Shown: positions 34,273 through 43,775, counted from the first letter of the stretch. The stretch: DNA of 64,000 nucleotides from Neobacillus terrae (GCF_011393025.1 NZ_JAAOEO010000001.1:186001-250000), one strand, 5' to 3'. Translations and numbers: made by a program. The notes: generated by a model from the letters alone, not told the origin.

Positions 34273-35448
34273 ATGATTTCCTTTAAGCCCACGGATGATG
34301 AATTGGCTTTTAGTGAGCTTGCCCGTGATTTTGCCTTTGAGCATATTCGCACAGCATCTAGGCAAACGGAGAAAGATCGATATGTGAGTCCTGTAATGAT
34401 AAATAAACTCCAAGATCTGGGCTTTATGAATATGGAATTGCCAACCAGCTATAGAGGATTAGAACTTCCGTTAATTTCTCAAGTGCAAATCCTAGAGGAT
34501 CTTAGCAACGGTGACTTGGCGACCATACAAGGGCTGCCTGGTTTAAACGAGGGAGCTTCCTTTATTCGATCAATTCCTGATAATCCAATTTTAAAAGAAT
34601 TTAAGAATTCTCAGGCAACGGAGACCTGGCCAACAGTATCATTGTTATTAAACCGTAACAGCAGGTCCAAAAAAAATCTTACGATCAAAGCTGAAGAAAA
34701 TGGATACCTTGTAAACGGGCTGTCAGTTCCTGTAAAGATGGCTGAAAGGGCGGAGTGCATAATCATTGCCGGTGAGGATGAAAAAGGGGATGATATCGTT
34801 CTTTGGTGTCCAAAACAGGTATGGTCGATCGAAACAGGGGATTACCGGCTTGGTTTATTAGCGTCTGGCTGTGCCCGCTTCCGTTTTGATAATATGATAG
34901 TTTCCGATGAGAACATAATTGCAAAGGGCGGTCAGGCTAAAATGCTAATTAATGGGTCGCTGTCAAGAATTCGAGTGCTTGAAGCGGCAAAAGAGGTAGG
35001 AGTCATGGCTGCTGCAGTGGCTTATGCAGCGGAATATACCTCCCAGCGGAAAGCATTCGGAGTTGAAATTGCCAAGTTTCAGGGAGTTTCTTTTACGGTG
35101 GCTCAAATGGCAATAAAAACGCAGGCAGCACGAAATTTGGTTTGGCGGGCAGCAATCAAAATCGATAACCTTGAATCGGATGCAATTCCTTCATCATTAA
35201 ATGCCCTGAACTTTTCCCACCAAGCGATTCGCTTTGTTACTGATTCAGCCGTACAGCTGCTTGGCGGCCATGGCTATGTCCAGGACCACCCTGTGGAGAA
35301 ATGGATGAGAGATGCCCAGGCACAAGTCAATTTGTATGAAACAGAGGGTGATTTATTGTACTTAAGCGGCGAGCATATTCTCTTAGGCAATGAAAGGAGG
35401 GACCATGATGATATCTTACGAGCTGTCACCACATCAAAGTCAAGTTAG
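34273..35448 (+). CDS. Acyl-CoA dehydrogenase family protein, atypical active-site loop
   Basis: A 391-residue ACAD-fold flavoprotein. AAAVAYAAEYTSQRKAFG and LLGGHGYVQDHPVEKWMRDA are the usual C-terminal blocks. The region that normally reads YEGTxxIQ reads LYETEGDLLYLSGEH: the catalytic-type Glu is kept but the following Gly-Thr is not. The fold is certain, and full dehydrogenase activity is less so; it may pair with the next ACAD as a heteromeric enzyme, as in steroid-degrading FadE pairs. It is first in the TetR-controlled operon and overlaps the next gene by 44 bases. Confidence 0.85.
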   Translation: MISFKPTDDELAFSELARDFAFEHIRTASRQTEKDRYVSPVMINKLQDLGFMNMELPTSYRGLELPLISQVQILEDLSNGDLATIQGLPGLNEGASFIRSIPDNPILKEFKNSQATETWPTVSLLLNRNSRSKKNLTIKAEENGYLVNGLSVPVKMAERAECIIIAGEDEKGDDIVLWCPKQVWSIETGDYRLGLLASGCARFRFDNMIVSDENIIAKGGQAKMLINGSLSRIRVLEAAKEVGVMAAAVAYAAEYTSQRKAFGVEIAKFQGVSFTVAQMAIKTQAARNLVWRAAIKIDNLESDAIPSSLNALNFSHQAIRFVTDSAVQLLGGHGYVQDHPVEKWMRDAQAQVNLYETEGDLLYLSGEHILLGNERRDHDDILRAVTTSKSS

Positions 35449-36622
35449 AGAGATTGTACACTGGTTTGCAGAAAATGAAATGCGTCCTATCTCCATTGAG
35501 TCCGATCAAATGGAGAAGGTGCCAGACGATTGGCTGGAAAAAATTAATAAAATAGGAATCTCGTTAAGCACTTCCTCTTTTGGTGAATCCTCCGGCCAAA
35601 AACAAGAAGCGACGAAGCGAAAAGGGGAGCGGCAGGGTAACCGGTTGGGAGTGATCGCTTCCGAAGAGCTGGGCTGGGGTGATCCAGCTATAGCATTAAC
35701 TCTGCCCGGTCCTGGCTTAGGCGGTCCGCCGGTTCAGCATAGCGGCACACCAGAGCAAAAACAACGGTTTCTATCCATTTTTTCACGAGATGAAGAGCCT
35801 CGTTGGGGAGCGTACGCATTGACTGAGCCTGAAGCAGGATCCGATGTTTCAGGTTTGCAGACAACCGCTTTGAAGACAAATGGAGGCTACATTCTTAACG
35901 GGCAAAAAATCTTCATTACCAATGGCAATAGGGCCTCATGGGTGGTTGTCTTTGCCACTGTTAATCGGGAACTCGGCAGAGCTGGGCATCGGGCCTTTGT
36001 TGTTGAAAAAGGAACTCCAGGCTTTACCTGTTCCCGGTTAGCAGAAAAAATGGGCCTGCGAGCATCTGAAACTGCAGAGTTAGTCTTCGAGGACTGCTTT
36101 GTGCCCGATGAAAATCTTCTAGGCGGTGAAGATTATTACGAAAACAAAGGTTCAGGCCCTTCCGGATTTCGGGTCGCGATGCAAACTTTTGATAATACCC
36201 GTCCAATAATTGCTGCGATGGCTACAGGCATTGCCCGGGCAGCATACGAATATACACTTGATTTCGTTAAAAAGGAATATCCACGGCACGGCAGAGAATT
36301 TCAGCATGCTGCCTGTTCACTTGCAGAAATGCAACAATCCATCGATGCAGCCCGCCTGCTTACCTGGGGATCAGCATGGAAGGCAGATATTGGTCTTCCG
36401 AATGCAAAAGAAGCGGCGATGTGTAAGGCATACGCAGGTAAAATATCGCTCGAAGTTTCCTCAAAATGCCTGGAGCTTCTTGGTCCTGTGGGATTGGAAA
36501 ATCATATTGTCGAGAAAATGTACAGGGATGCAAAAATCTTTGATATTTTTGAGGGAACAAACCAAATTCAGCAGCTGATCGTTGCCCGCCATTTATTTGA
36601 ACCATTTGGCATAAGGGTTTAA
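35405..36622 (+). CDS. Acyl-CoA dehydrogenase
   Basis: A 405-residue canonical ACAD. Flavin and substrate blocks include WGAYALTEPEAGSDVSGLQT and GQKIFITNGNRASW, and the catalytic Glu lies in IFEGTNQIQQLIVAR. It introduces the alpha-beta double bond of acyl-CoA and passes electrons to ETF. AAAGGAGGG precedes ATG 35405, inside the end of the first ACAD gene, so the pair is translationally coupled. The substrate chain type cannot be told. Confidence 0.92.
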   Translation: MMISYELSPHQSQVREIVHWFAENEMRPISIESDQMEKVPDDWLEKINKIGISLSTSSFGESSGQKQEATKRKGERQGNRLGVIASEELGWGDPAIALTLPGPGLGGPPVQHSGTPEQKQRFLSIFSRDEEPRWGAYALTEPEAGSDVSGLQTTALKTNGGYILNGQKIFITNGNRASWVVVFATVNRELGRAGHRAFVVEKGTPGFTCSRLAEKMGLRASETAELVFEDCFVPDENLLGGEDYYENKGSGPSGFRVAMQTFDNTRPIIAAMATGIARAAYEYTLDFVKKEYPRHGREFQHAACSLAEMQQSIDAARLLTWGSAWKADIGLPNAKEAAMCKAYAGKISLEVSSKCLELLGPVGLENHIVEKMYRDAKIFDIFEGTNQIQQLIVARHLFEPFGIRV

Positions 36623-36728
36623 TACTATTTTCACCTTTTAAATATTAAGGAGGTGAGACAATTCATTACAGAAGTGAAAGTTTGTCTGTATAATTCGGAA
36701 TTTTTAAATAATAGGGAGGAATAAAATA

Positions 36729-37091
36729 ATGGCTGCAATTGAAGAGTATGCATTGGAAGAAGTAATGCAAAAGATTGAAGTAGCATTAAACCAGAATCCA
36801 GGTCCAATAGAAGGTTTAAACGCAATTTATCAATATGACATCACAGATGAAGATGAAACTGTTTACCAAATGAAATTTAACGAAGGAAAAGCTTCTGTTT
36901 CAAAAGGAGCGAACGAACAGGCAGATTGCACGCTTAGACTTTCCCTCGAGGACTTCCGGAAACTGCTTTTAGGAAAATTGAATGGAACGGTTGCTTTTAT
37001 GTCCGGAAAATTAAAAATAAAGGGTGATATTGGAAAAGCGATCAAAATGGAAGGAATTCTCCGCCAGTATAACGTGAAAGAGTATTTATAA
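36729..37091 (+). CDS. SCP2 sterol-binding domain protein
   Basis: A 120-residue single-domain SCP2-like lipid carrier. YQMKFNEGKASVSKGANEQA leads into CTLRLSLEDFRKLLLGKLNG and the GKLKIKGDIGKAIKMEGIL helix, the usual hydrophobic-tunnel elements. Such proteins bind fatty acyl-CoAs and present them to beta-oxidation enzymes. AATAGGGAGGA precedes ATG 36729. It lies between the ACAD pair and the acyl-CoA synthetase gene. Confidence 0.9.
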   Translation: MAAIEEYALEEVMQKIEVALNQNPGPIEGLNAIYQYDITDEDETVYQMKFNEGKASVSKGANEQADCTLRLSLEDFRKLLLGKLNGTVAFMSGKLKIKGDIGKAIKMEGILRQYNVKEYL

Positions 37092-37280
37092 AAATCCACA
37101 AGTTTAATCCAGTTCTGGTTTACCAAACATATGCGGGACAGACTTTCCCACCTGGAATCCTTGATTAGGTTAAGGTGGGAAGGGTGCGGCCCGACTGGTT
37201 GCTTTTCGTTATATGTATCCAGCTTACTTTTCGTAAAACTCATTGGAAAATACTGTTGATAGAATAATAGGAGGTGTCGA

Positions 37281-39167
37281 ATGAAAGCAAAAAATCTTGT
37301 TGAAATGGTTTCACGTACCGTTGAACGTTTCCCTGATAAGGATGCATTCTTGTGGAAAAATCAAGGTTCCTATCAGGGAATTACTTATGCGGCATTTTGG
37401 GAGAAAGTAAGGTTAGTGGCAGCAGGTCTCGCTCATTTTGGTATTACAAAAAATGATAAAGTTGCCATTCTATCAGAAAACAACCCCAACTGGCCCATCA
37501 GCGACCTGGCGATTATGAGTCTGGGAGCTGTTTCTGTACCTATCCACTCAACCCTGCCTCCAGATCAAATATCATACATCCTAAATAATGCGGATTGTAA
37601 ATTTATATTTGTACAAGACGAAGAACATCTAAGCAAACTTAAAGAAAACAGATCAATGCGAATTTCTATGGCTGTATATGATTCGCTGCAAACACTTTCC
37701 GAAACAGACATTGTTTTATCACTCGATTACTTAATGCTTCAAGGCTCTAAAAATCCCTTTCCTAATTGGGAAGGTACGTTTAATGATATAACAAGGGATG
37801 ATTTGGCCACTATCATTCATACCTCCGGAACAACTGGTGCTCCTAAAGGCGCAATGTTAACTCACGGGAACTTATTATCCAATGTTGAAGGTGTGCAATT
37901 CTGGGTTCTTGAAGCCAGGCCGACAGATATTTTGCTTTCGCATCTGCCGCTTTCTCATGTTTTTGAACGAATGGCGGGCCAGTTTATGCCACTTTCCGTG
38001 GGATCCACAATCGCGTACGCGGAAGGGATTGATAAGGTTCAGCAAAATCTCCTCGAAATTCGCCCAACGGTTTTAATCAGTGTCCCTTTATTGTTTGAAA
38101 AAGTATACACCCAGGCTCTAAAAATTATCGAATCAGGCACACCGTTAAGAAGAAAGATCTTCAACTGGGCGGTTCAAATCGGTTTAAAGCGATACGAATA
38201 TTATCTTAATCACACCTTTGATGAAATGCTGCGGAAAGGAGTAATTCCCAAAGAAATTAAAACCAGCTGGAAATTGGCCAATAAACTGGTATACAGCAAA
38301 GTAAGGAAAAACCTTGGTGGAAGAATTAGGGGATTAATATCAGGAGGAGGAGCACTCAATCCTGAAATTGCAAAGTTCTTTTGGGCAGTTGATATTCCCG
38401 TTCTGGAGGGATATGGCTTAACTGAAACTTCACCGGTGATATGTGTGAATCCGATGTCCCGGTCAAAAGTCGGCACGGTAGGAAAACCTCTGCCCAATCT
38501 TGATATCCATATTGCCAAGGATGGTGAAGTCCTAATAAAAGGTCCTAGTGTAATGAAAGGATATTACCAGGATGAAGAGGCAACTGCGGCCCAATTTAAA
38601 GATGGCTGGTTTTTAACAGGCGACATTGGAGCTCTTGACGAGGATGGTTTCCTTAAGATCATTGACCGAAAAAAACGGATCATTGTACTCACAACCGGCA
38701 AGAATGTGGCTCCCCAGCCTGTCGAAAATGCCATTAACCAAAGTATATATATTGGAAATTCTTTATTGGTAGGACAGAACAAAAAATATGTAATCGCTTT
38801 AATAACGCCAAGCATTGAAACCCTTATTCCATGGGCAAAAAGAAAGGGGCTCACTGGTGAACCAAGTGAAATCATCAAAAGCAAGGAAGTCCATCGTTTT
38901 CTATCAAAAGAAGTAGAGAGGTTTACACAACATTTTGCAAAGCACGAGCAGCCTAAAAAAATTTTAATTGCCGACAGGGAATGGACGGTTGAAGGCGGAG
39001 AATTGACTCCATCCTTAAAGGTTCGTATTCCAGAAATTGAAAAAAGGTATAGGGATGTCATTGAACGGGCTTATTCAGAAGGAAATGGCTCAGCATTAAT
39101 GCCTGCAGCCAACGAGATTGCCGCCGGGCTGACTTTAAGTAATTCCGAAGGGAGAAGGAAAAAATGA
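37281..39167 (+). CDS. Long-chain acyl-CoA synthetase (AMP-forming)
   Basis: A 628-residue ANL-superfamily ligase of the FAA1-like group. The AMP-binding P-loop is HTSGTTGAPKGAMLTHGN near residue 180; GYGLTETSPVICVNP, DGWFLTGDIGALDEDGFL and IDRKKRIIVLTTGKNVAPQP are the later core motifs. It activates fatty acids to acyl-CoA. TAGGAGGTG precedes ATG 37281. Its stop overlaps the SDR start. The gap before it (37092-37280) holds a 9-bp inverted repeat, TTCCCACCT/AGGTGGGAA, with a long loop. Confidence 0.93.
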   Translation: MKAKNLVEMVSRTVERFPDKDAFLWKNQGSYQGITYAAFWEKVRLVAAGLAHFGITKNDKVAILSENNPNWPISDLAIMSLGAVSVPIHSTLPPDQISYILNNADCKFIFVQDEEHLSKLKENRSMRISMAVYDSLQTLSETDIVLSLDYLMLQGSKNPFPNWEGTFNDITRDDLATIIHTSGTTGAPKGAMLTHGNLLSNVEGVQFWVLEARPTDILLSHLPLSHVFERMAGQFMPLSVGSTIAYAEGIDKVQQNLLEIRPTVLISVPLLFEKVYTQALKIIESGTPLRRKIFNWAVQIGLKRYEYYLNHTFDEMLRKGVIPKEIKTSWKLANKLVYSKVRKNLGGRIRGLISGGGALNPEIAKFFWAVDIPVLEGYGLTETSPVICVNPMSRSKVGTVGKPLPNLDIHIAKDGEVLIKGPSVMKGYYQDEEATAAQFKDGWFLTGDIGALDEDGFLKIIDRKKRIIVLTTGKNVAPQPVENAINQSIYIGNSLLVGQNKKYVIALITPSIETLIPWAKRKGLTGEPSEIIKSKEVHRFLSKEVERFTQHFAKHEQPKKILIADREWTVEGGELTPSLKVRIPEIEKRYRDVIERAYSEGNGSALMPAANEIAAGLTLSNSEGRRKK

Positions 39168-39997
39168 ATTTGCCATTATCAGGGAAAGTAGCATTGGTTA
39201 CTGGTGCTTCACGGGGATTGGGAAGAGCGGATGCTTTAAAGCTCGCTGAAGCAGGTGCCGATGTTATCGTTACGGATATTTTGATTGAAGACGACGAAAA
39301 TCTGGAAACTACATCCGAACGCCTCGGGCCAGTTGCACAAATCATGACACAAACGAAGCAAATTTTTACAAAATCAACCACCGATCAAATACGATCCCTG
39401 GGCCGGAATTCGGCTGCCTTCCGCATGGATGTCACAAATCGAACAGAAGTGGAGAGTGTGTTTAGGGAAGTAAAGGAACAATTCGGCAGAATAGATATAT
39501 TAATCAATAATGCTGGAACGCTGGACCATACTGCGAGACTCGAAGATCAGAACGATGAATACTGGGAGCGTGACCTGAGAGTTAACCTAACCGGGGCATA
39601 TAACTGCTCAAAAGTCGCCTGGCCGTATATGAAAGAGCAGCAGTGGGGACGGATCGTGAATATGGCTTCTGTTGCTGGGACGCTGGGGGGCTATGGGCAG
39701 GCAAGCTACTCGACAACCAAGGCAGGAATCTTAGGTTTAACGAAATCTCTTGCCCTGGAGGGGGCTAAATACAATATTACGGTGAATGCGATTATTCCTG
39801 GGATTATCAAAACGGAAGCATTCGAAATTACCAATCCTGGGATGCGCGAAAGGATGATTGCCAGAACCGCATTTAAGCGGCCGGGCGAACCGTCTGATAT
39901 TGCAAATGCCATTGCCTTTTTAGCATCTGAACAGGCAGGTTATATCACAGGAGTCGGACTACCGGTAGCAGGCGGGATTGACTTGTTTACATTTTGA
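39164..39997 (+). CDS. SDR family oxidoreductase (3-hydroxyacyl-CoA dehydrogenase-like)
   Basis: A 277-residue short-chain dehydrogenase. The NAD(P)-binding motif is TGASRGLGRADALKLAEAGA, NNAG is in DILINNAGTLDHT, and the catalytic Ser/Tyr/Lys are in MASVAGTLGGYGQASYSTTKAG. An acidic residue follows strand 2, favouring NAD. In this setting it probably oxidises a 3-hydroxyacyl-CoA. An unusual stretch (residues about 45-80, including IMTQTKQIFTKSTTDQ) enlarges the region after strand 2. It overlaps the acyl-CoA synthetase gene. Confidence 0.9.
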   Translation: MNLPLSGKVALVTGASRGLGRADALKLAEAGADVIVTDILIEDDENLETTSERLGPVAQIMTQTKQIFTKSTTDQIRSLGRNSAAFRMDVTNRTEVESVFREVKEQFGRIDILINNAGTLDHTARLEDQNDEYWERDLRVNLTGAYNCSKVAWPYMKEQQWGRIVNMASVAGTLGGYGQASYSTTKAGILGLTKSLALEGAKYNITVNAIIPGIIKTEAFEITNPGMRERMIARTAFKRPGEPSDIANAIAFLASEQAGYITGVGLPVAGGIDLFTF

Positions 39998-40017
39998 TGA
40001 AAAGAGAGGTGAATGAA

Positions 40018-41172
40018 TTGAGAAACCAGGACGCTGTCATTTTAGATGCAATCCGTACCCCAACTGGCCGCAAGAAAGGATCACTCGCCGGAAATCGCCC
40101 TGATGAGATGGCAGCTCACGTTTTAAAAGAGATAATAGGACGCAATCATCTCGATCCGATAGAGGTCGAAGATATTAAAATGGGCTGTGTGACCCAAATT
40201 GGCGAGCAGGGATTCAATATCGGAAGGATGGCCGGGTTGATTGCAGGCCTGCCTGTTGAAGTATGCGGGGTCAGTGTAAACCGAATGTGCGGGTCAAGTC
40301 TTGAGACCCTTGCACAGGGGGCCCATGCCATTATGGCCGGTATGTCAGATTGTGTGATTGCGGCCGGTGTTGAAAGTATGAATCGTATTCCTATGGGGAG
40401 TGACGGAGGAGATTTTAGTTCTCTATTGCTTGAACAGCATACGATTATCCCTCAAGGTTTTTCGGCTGAATTAATAGCTGATAGATGGAATCTTTCACGG
40501 GAAGAGCTTGATTTTTATTCTTATCACAGCCATAAGAAGGCACTGTCTGCCCAAAAAGAAGGAAGGTTTAAACGCGAGATCCTTCCTATTCTCGCGAAAA
40601 ATCAGAATGGGGAGGAGTTCTTGCTATCAGAAGATGAAACCCACAGGGAAAATACCAGCCTTGATTCTCTGGCAAACCTGAATCCTTCTTTCCGTCCCGA
40701 TGGTAAAATAACCGCTGGCAACTCCAGCCAGATTAGTGATGGAGCAGCAGCCGTCCTGCTGGCCTCCCGAAAAAAGGCTGAAGAGTTGGGGTTAAAGCCA
40801 CGTGCTAAAGTAGTTTCAACGGCACTGGCAGGGGTCGATCCTGAAATCATGCTTACTGCCATTATCCCTGCAACTAGGAAGGTTCTTGCAAAAGCCTATC
40901 TAACAATTGAAGATATCAGTGTATTTGAAGTGAACGAGGCCTTTGCATCCGTGGTTCTTGCCTGGCAAAAAGAACTTAATCCTGATATGAATAAGGTTAA
41001 CCCTAATGGAGGGGCAATCGCACTTGGACATCCGCTTGGAGCCAGTGGAGCGCGCATTATTTCCACCCTTGTGAATGAATTGGAACGACAGGGTGGCCGA
41101 TATGGTTTAGCAACAATGTGCATTGGTTTTGGTATGGCAATTGCTGTTGTAATTGAACGGGAGGAAGGATAA
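40018..41172 (+). CDS. Thiolase family protein (acetyl-CoA acyltransferase)
   Basis: A 384-residue thiolase. The nucleophilic Cys is in SVNRMCGSSLETLAQGAHA, His in GGAIALGHPLGASGAR and the second Cys in ATMCIGFGMAIAVV. It cleaves 3-ketoacyl-CoA in the last step of beta-oxidation. TTG 40018 is preferred to the earlier TTG/ATG because AGAGAGGTG lies 7-8 bases upstream and the protein then starts MRNQDAVILDAIRTPTG. It shares TAATG with the enoyl-CoA hydratase gene. Confidence 0.93.
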   Translation: MRNQDAVILDAIRTPTGRKKGSLAGNRPDEMAAHVLKEIIGRNHLDPIEVEDIKMGCVTQIGEQGFNIGRMAGLIAGLPVEVCGVSVNRMCGSSLETLAQGAHAIMAGMSDCVIAAGVESMNRIPMGSDGGDFSSLLLEQHTIIPQGFSAELIADRWNLSREELDFYSYHSHKKALSAQKEGRFKREILPILAKNQNGEEFLLSEDETHRENTSLDSLANLNPSFRPDGKITAGNSSQISDGAAAVLLASRKKAEELGLKPRAKVVSTALAGVDPEIMLTAIIPATRKVLAKAYLTIEDISVFEVNEAFASVVLAWQKELNPDMNKVNPNGGAIALGHPLGASGARIISTLVNELERQGGRYGLATMCIGFGMAIAVVIEREEG

Positions 41173-41951
41173 TGGCAAACAATTGTATATTTAAAATTCA
41201 GGATAAAGTGGCCACTATTTCAATTAATCGTCCTCCAATGAATGCTTTAAACAGAGAAACTCTACTTGAATTGGAGTCAATATTAAAGGATGCTGAAAAA
41301 AATGAAAACATCCGTGTCCTTGTCCTGACTGGCACCGGAGAAAAAATGTTTTCTGCAGGAGCGGATATTTCTGAATTTGGGGAAATGGCTGACCGAGAAC
41401 GGGCCAAAATTAATATCCAGCGTATTCACGAATTTTTTAACCGTATTGAACTATTCCCAAAACCGGTTATTGCTTGCGTCAATGGCAAAGCTTTTGGCGG
41501 GGGGAATGAGCTGCAAATGGCTTGTCATTTAGCAATTGCTGCCGATTCAGCAGAATTTGCTCTCCCCGAAGTTCGTCTTGGCATCATGCCTGGTTATGGC
41601 GGTACACAGCGTCTTCCAATGCTGATCGGGAAGCGCAGGGCTCTGGAGTTGATGATTAGCGGAGAGAGAATTTCTGCGCAAAAGGCATTGGAATATGGTC
41701 TTATCAATAAAGTAGCACCACAGGAAAAATTAATAGAAGAAACCTTGGAATGGGCCAGGCAAATTGCAGATGGTCCTCCTCTTGCACTATCCGGAATCCT
41801 GGATTCAGTAAATAGGGGGATTGATTTGCCTATTAATCAGGGTATAGGCATTGAAATCGAAAATATGGCAACTGTATCTGCAAGCCAGGATGCCATTGAA
41901 GGAGTGACTGCCTTTTTTACGAAACGAAAGGCCGAGTTCAAAGGTAAATGA
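41172..41951 (+). CDS. Enoyl-CoA hydratase/isomerase (crotonase)
   Basis: A 259-residue crotonase. The oxyanion-hole segments are FSAGADISEFGEMADRE and VNGKAFGGGNELQMACHLA, and ALPEVRLGIMPGYGGTQRLP carries the usual catalytic Glu position. It hydrates 2-enoyl-CoA. Coupled start and stop (TAATG before, ATGA after) place it inside the operon between thiolase and the DUF4442 protein. Confidence 0.93.
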   Translation: MANNCIFKIQDKVATISINRPPMNALNRETLLELESILKDAEKNENIRVLVLTGTGEKMFSAGADISEFGEMADRERAKINIQRIHEFFNRIELFPKPVIACVNGKAFGGGNELQMACHLAIAADSAEFALPEVRLGIMPGYGGTQRLPMLIGKRRALELMISGERISAQKALEYGLINKVAPQEKLIEETLEWARQIADGPPLALSGILDSVNRGIDLPINQGIGIEIENMATVSASQDAIEGVTAFFTKRKAEFKGK

Positions 41952-42448
41952 ACTTGGCCTATTACTTCAGGAGTGAGGACGCAGAAATGGCAGAATCAAT
42001 AAAAACCGCTTTGTTCCGTATAGGTTTTAACTTGTTTCCTGCGTATAGAGGAACTGGTGGAAGGGTGACATATATCTCCCATGATTTCATGGAAATCCAT
42101 ATTAAGCTTCCCTTAAATTATAGAACACGTAATTATGTTGGAACGCTGTTTGGCGGCAGTTTGTATGGAGCAGTTGATCCTGCGTACATGTTTATGCTGC
42201 TTAAAGTGCTCGGCCCTGAATATATTGTTTGGGATAAAGCGGCGAACATCCAATTTATTAAACCAGGTCGTACGACCCTGTATGCTATTTTTAAGCTTTC
42301 GAAACAAGAGGTACAGTTTATAAAAGAAGAATTGAAGGTAAAGCCCAAGCTTGACCGGATTTATCAAGTTGAACTTTTAGACGAGAAGGGGGAAATACAT
42401 GCAGCCATCGAAAAAACGATTCATATACGAAAAAAAACGCAAGAATAA
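41948..42448 (+). CDS. DUF4442 hotdog-fold protein (putative thioesterase)
   Basis: A 166-residue protein of the DUF4442/PaaI-like hotdog group. YVGTLFGGSLYGAVDPAYMF and VWDKAANIQFIKPGRTTLYA are the conserved hotdog helix and strand. Such proteins often hydrolyse acyl-CoA, which could release CoA or prevent overload in this pathway. It is the last gene of the TetR-controlled operon and starts with a four-base overlap. A terminator overlaps its stop. Confidence 0.82.
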   Translation: MNLAYYFRSEDAEMAESIKTALFRIGFNLFPAYRGTGGRVTYISHDFMEIHIKLPLNYRTRNYVGTLFGGSLYGAVDPAYMFMLLKVLGPEYIVWDKAANIQFIKPGRTTLYAIFKLSKQEVQFIKEELKVKPKLDRIYQVELLDEKGEIHAAIEKTIHIRKKTQE

Positions 42449-42477
42449 TCCGGGTCCCTTTATGGATTCGGATTTTT
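42446..42477 (+). terminator. Terminator of the fatty acid operon
   Basis: AATCCGGGTCC pairs with GGATTCGGATT (two G-U wobbles) around CTTTAT and is followed by TTTTC. Confidence 0.82.
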
Positions 42478-42674
42478 CTTGTGCAAAGTAATGCCGCTAC
42501 AGCATTTCTCCGTTCTAGGAAAAGTGTGTTAATATTATTTAAGTACTCGTCTACTGAAGTTTGAGGAGATAATTAGAAGATTAGTGACTTCTTTTTGGCG
42601 AATATATAAAGATCAATTCATAATTATGACAAAAAGAACAGAGGTTACACTTGATATAAAGGAGTTGTCAGTGT

Positions 42675-43160
42675 TTGATTTCTTTTATATGGGCTATGGA
42701 CGAGGAGAGGGCGATTGGTAAAAATAATCAGCTGCCGTGGTATTTGCCGGAGGATTTAAAGTTTTTTAAAAGAGTTACTATGGGACACCCGATTGCAATG
42801 GGCCGAAAAACTCATGAATCGATAGGCCGCGCGCTTCCGGGGAGAGAAAATATTATTATTACCAGAAATAAGGGTTATAAGAGCGAAGGCTGTACGGTAT
42901 TTTATTCAGTTGAAGACTTTGTGGCATACAGCCGCCAAATAGAGGATGAAATTTTCGTAATTGGCGGAGCTGAAATATTTAAAGAGACATTTGAATATGC
43001 GGATAAGCTTTATTTAACAATGATTGACTATCGATTTGGCGGCCATACCTTCTTCCCTGAATTTAATTTGTCAGAATGGAAACTAGTTTCGAACGAAAAA
43101 GGCATTAAAGATGAAAAAAATCCATATGATTATGAGTTTTGCATTTATGTAAGACAATAA
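42675..43160 (+). CDS. dfrA: Dihydrofolate reductase
   Basis: A 161-residue DHFR starting MISFIWAMDEERAIGKNNQL. The folate and NADPH sites are visible: PWYLPEDLKFFKRVTMG with Asp/Glu in the active-site helix, AMGRKTHESIG, ENIIITRN and EIFVIGGAEIF. It regenerates THF after thymidylate synthesis. TTG 42675 with AAAGGAG 10 bases upstream is the start. It is separated from thyA by the fatty acid island and must use its own promoter in 42478-42674. Confidence 0.96.
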   Translation: MISFIWAMDEERAIGKNNQLPWYLPEDLKFFKRVTMGHPIAMGRKTHESIGRALPGRENIIITRNKGYKSEGCTVFYSVEDFVAYSRQIEDEIFVIGGAEIFKETFEYADKLYLTMIDYRFGGHTFFPEFNLSEWKLVSNEKGIKDEKNPYDYEFCIYVRQ

Positions 43161-43168
43161 AAACAAAG

Positions 43169-43200
43169 ACCCTATCACAGTTGTGATAGGGTTGATTTTT
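43169..43200 (+). terminator. Bidirectional terminator
   Basis: A perfect 10-bp stem, ACCCTATCAC/GTGATAGGGT, with an AGTT loop lies between convergent dfrA and the 83-residue hypothetical gene. Confidence 0.9.
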
Positions 43201-43208
43201 TCTAGGAT

Positions 43209-43460
43209 TTATAAGTAGCCTTGTTCGCTGATTTCATATTCTGCGAACCTTGAAAGCATTCCCCTAAATTCGTTCGGCTGGCAGAACTCTTCTTCACGGA
43301 AGTGTGCTTTCACCCATTGAATCAGTTCTTTTGGGCTGTTAAAAAACTCTCCGCTTGTGTCGCTTTTCCTAATCATATATCGCCCATTGTCATCATCAAT
43401 CGTTATTTCTACCGGCAGGGCACCATCAAAGCTATCCAGGGAAAATTCCACTTTAATCAC
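43209..43460 (-). CDS. Conserved hypothetical protein, 83 aa
   Basis: An 83-residue acidic soluble protein starting MIKVEFSLDSFDGALPVEIT, with SPKELIQWVKAHFREEEF near the middle. I do not recognise a family. AAAAAGGAAGTG precedes the ATG at the complement of 43458-43460. It is convergent with dfrA and divergent from tatA. Confidence 0.65.
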   Translation of the reverse strand: MIKVEFSLDSFDGALPVEITIDDDNGRYMIRKSDTSGEFFNSPKELIQWVKAHFREEEFCQPNEFRGMLSRFAEYEISEQGYL

Positions 43461-43775
43461 TTCCTTTTTAGAATTTCATTTCTTTTGACATAGTATATGC
43501 AGTTTTGGGAGTAATATTTTTAAAATGAAAGAAAAATTAGAAAATGGCTAATTCCAGTATTGTGCATTGACTTCGTTTATAGTTATTGTTAAATTGTGAA
43601 TAGAGTTAAAGCATAGGGTAGCTTTTCTTTTAAATGCTAAAAGTCACTTTTTCATCATTTAGATTCATTTTTGTGAACTTCCTATGAATTTTTTATTTTA
43701 ATTGGCCTAACCAGCCTATAAAATACTATAATCATAGTAGATTTATTATTGATAACCTAAAGGGGATGTTCATCC
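43461..43775 (+). promoter_or_regulatory. 315-base gap with the tatA promoter region
   Basis: No gene is seen. A TATAAT box at 43727-43732 with TTGGCC 19 bases upstream is the likely tatA promoter, and AAAGGGGATG before 43776 is the ribosome binding site. The rest is AT-rich with no clear structure. Confidence 0.5.
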
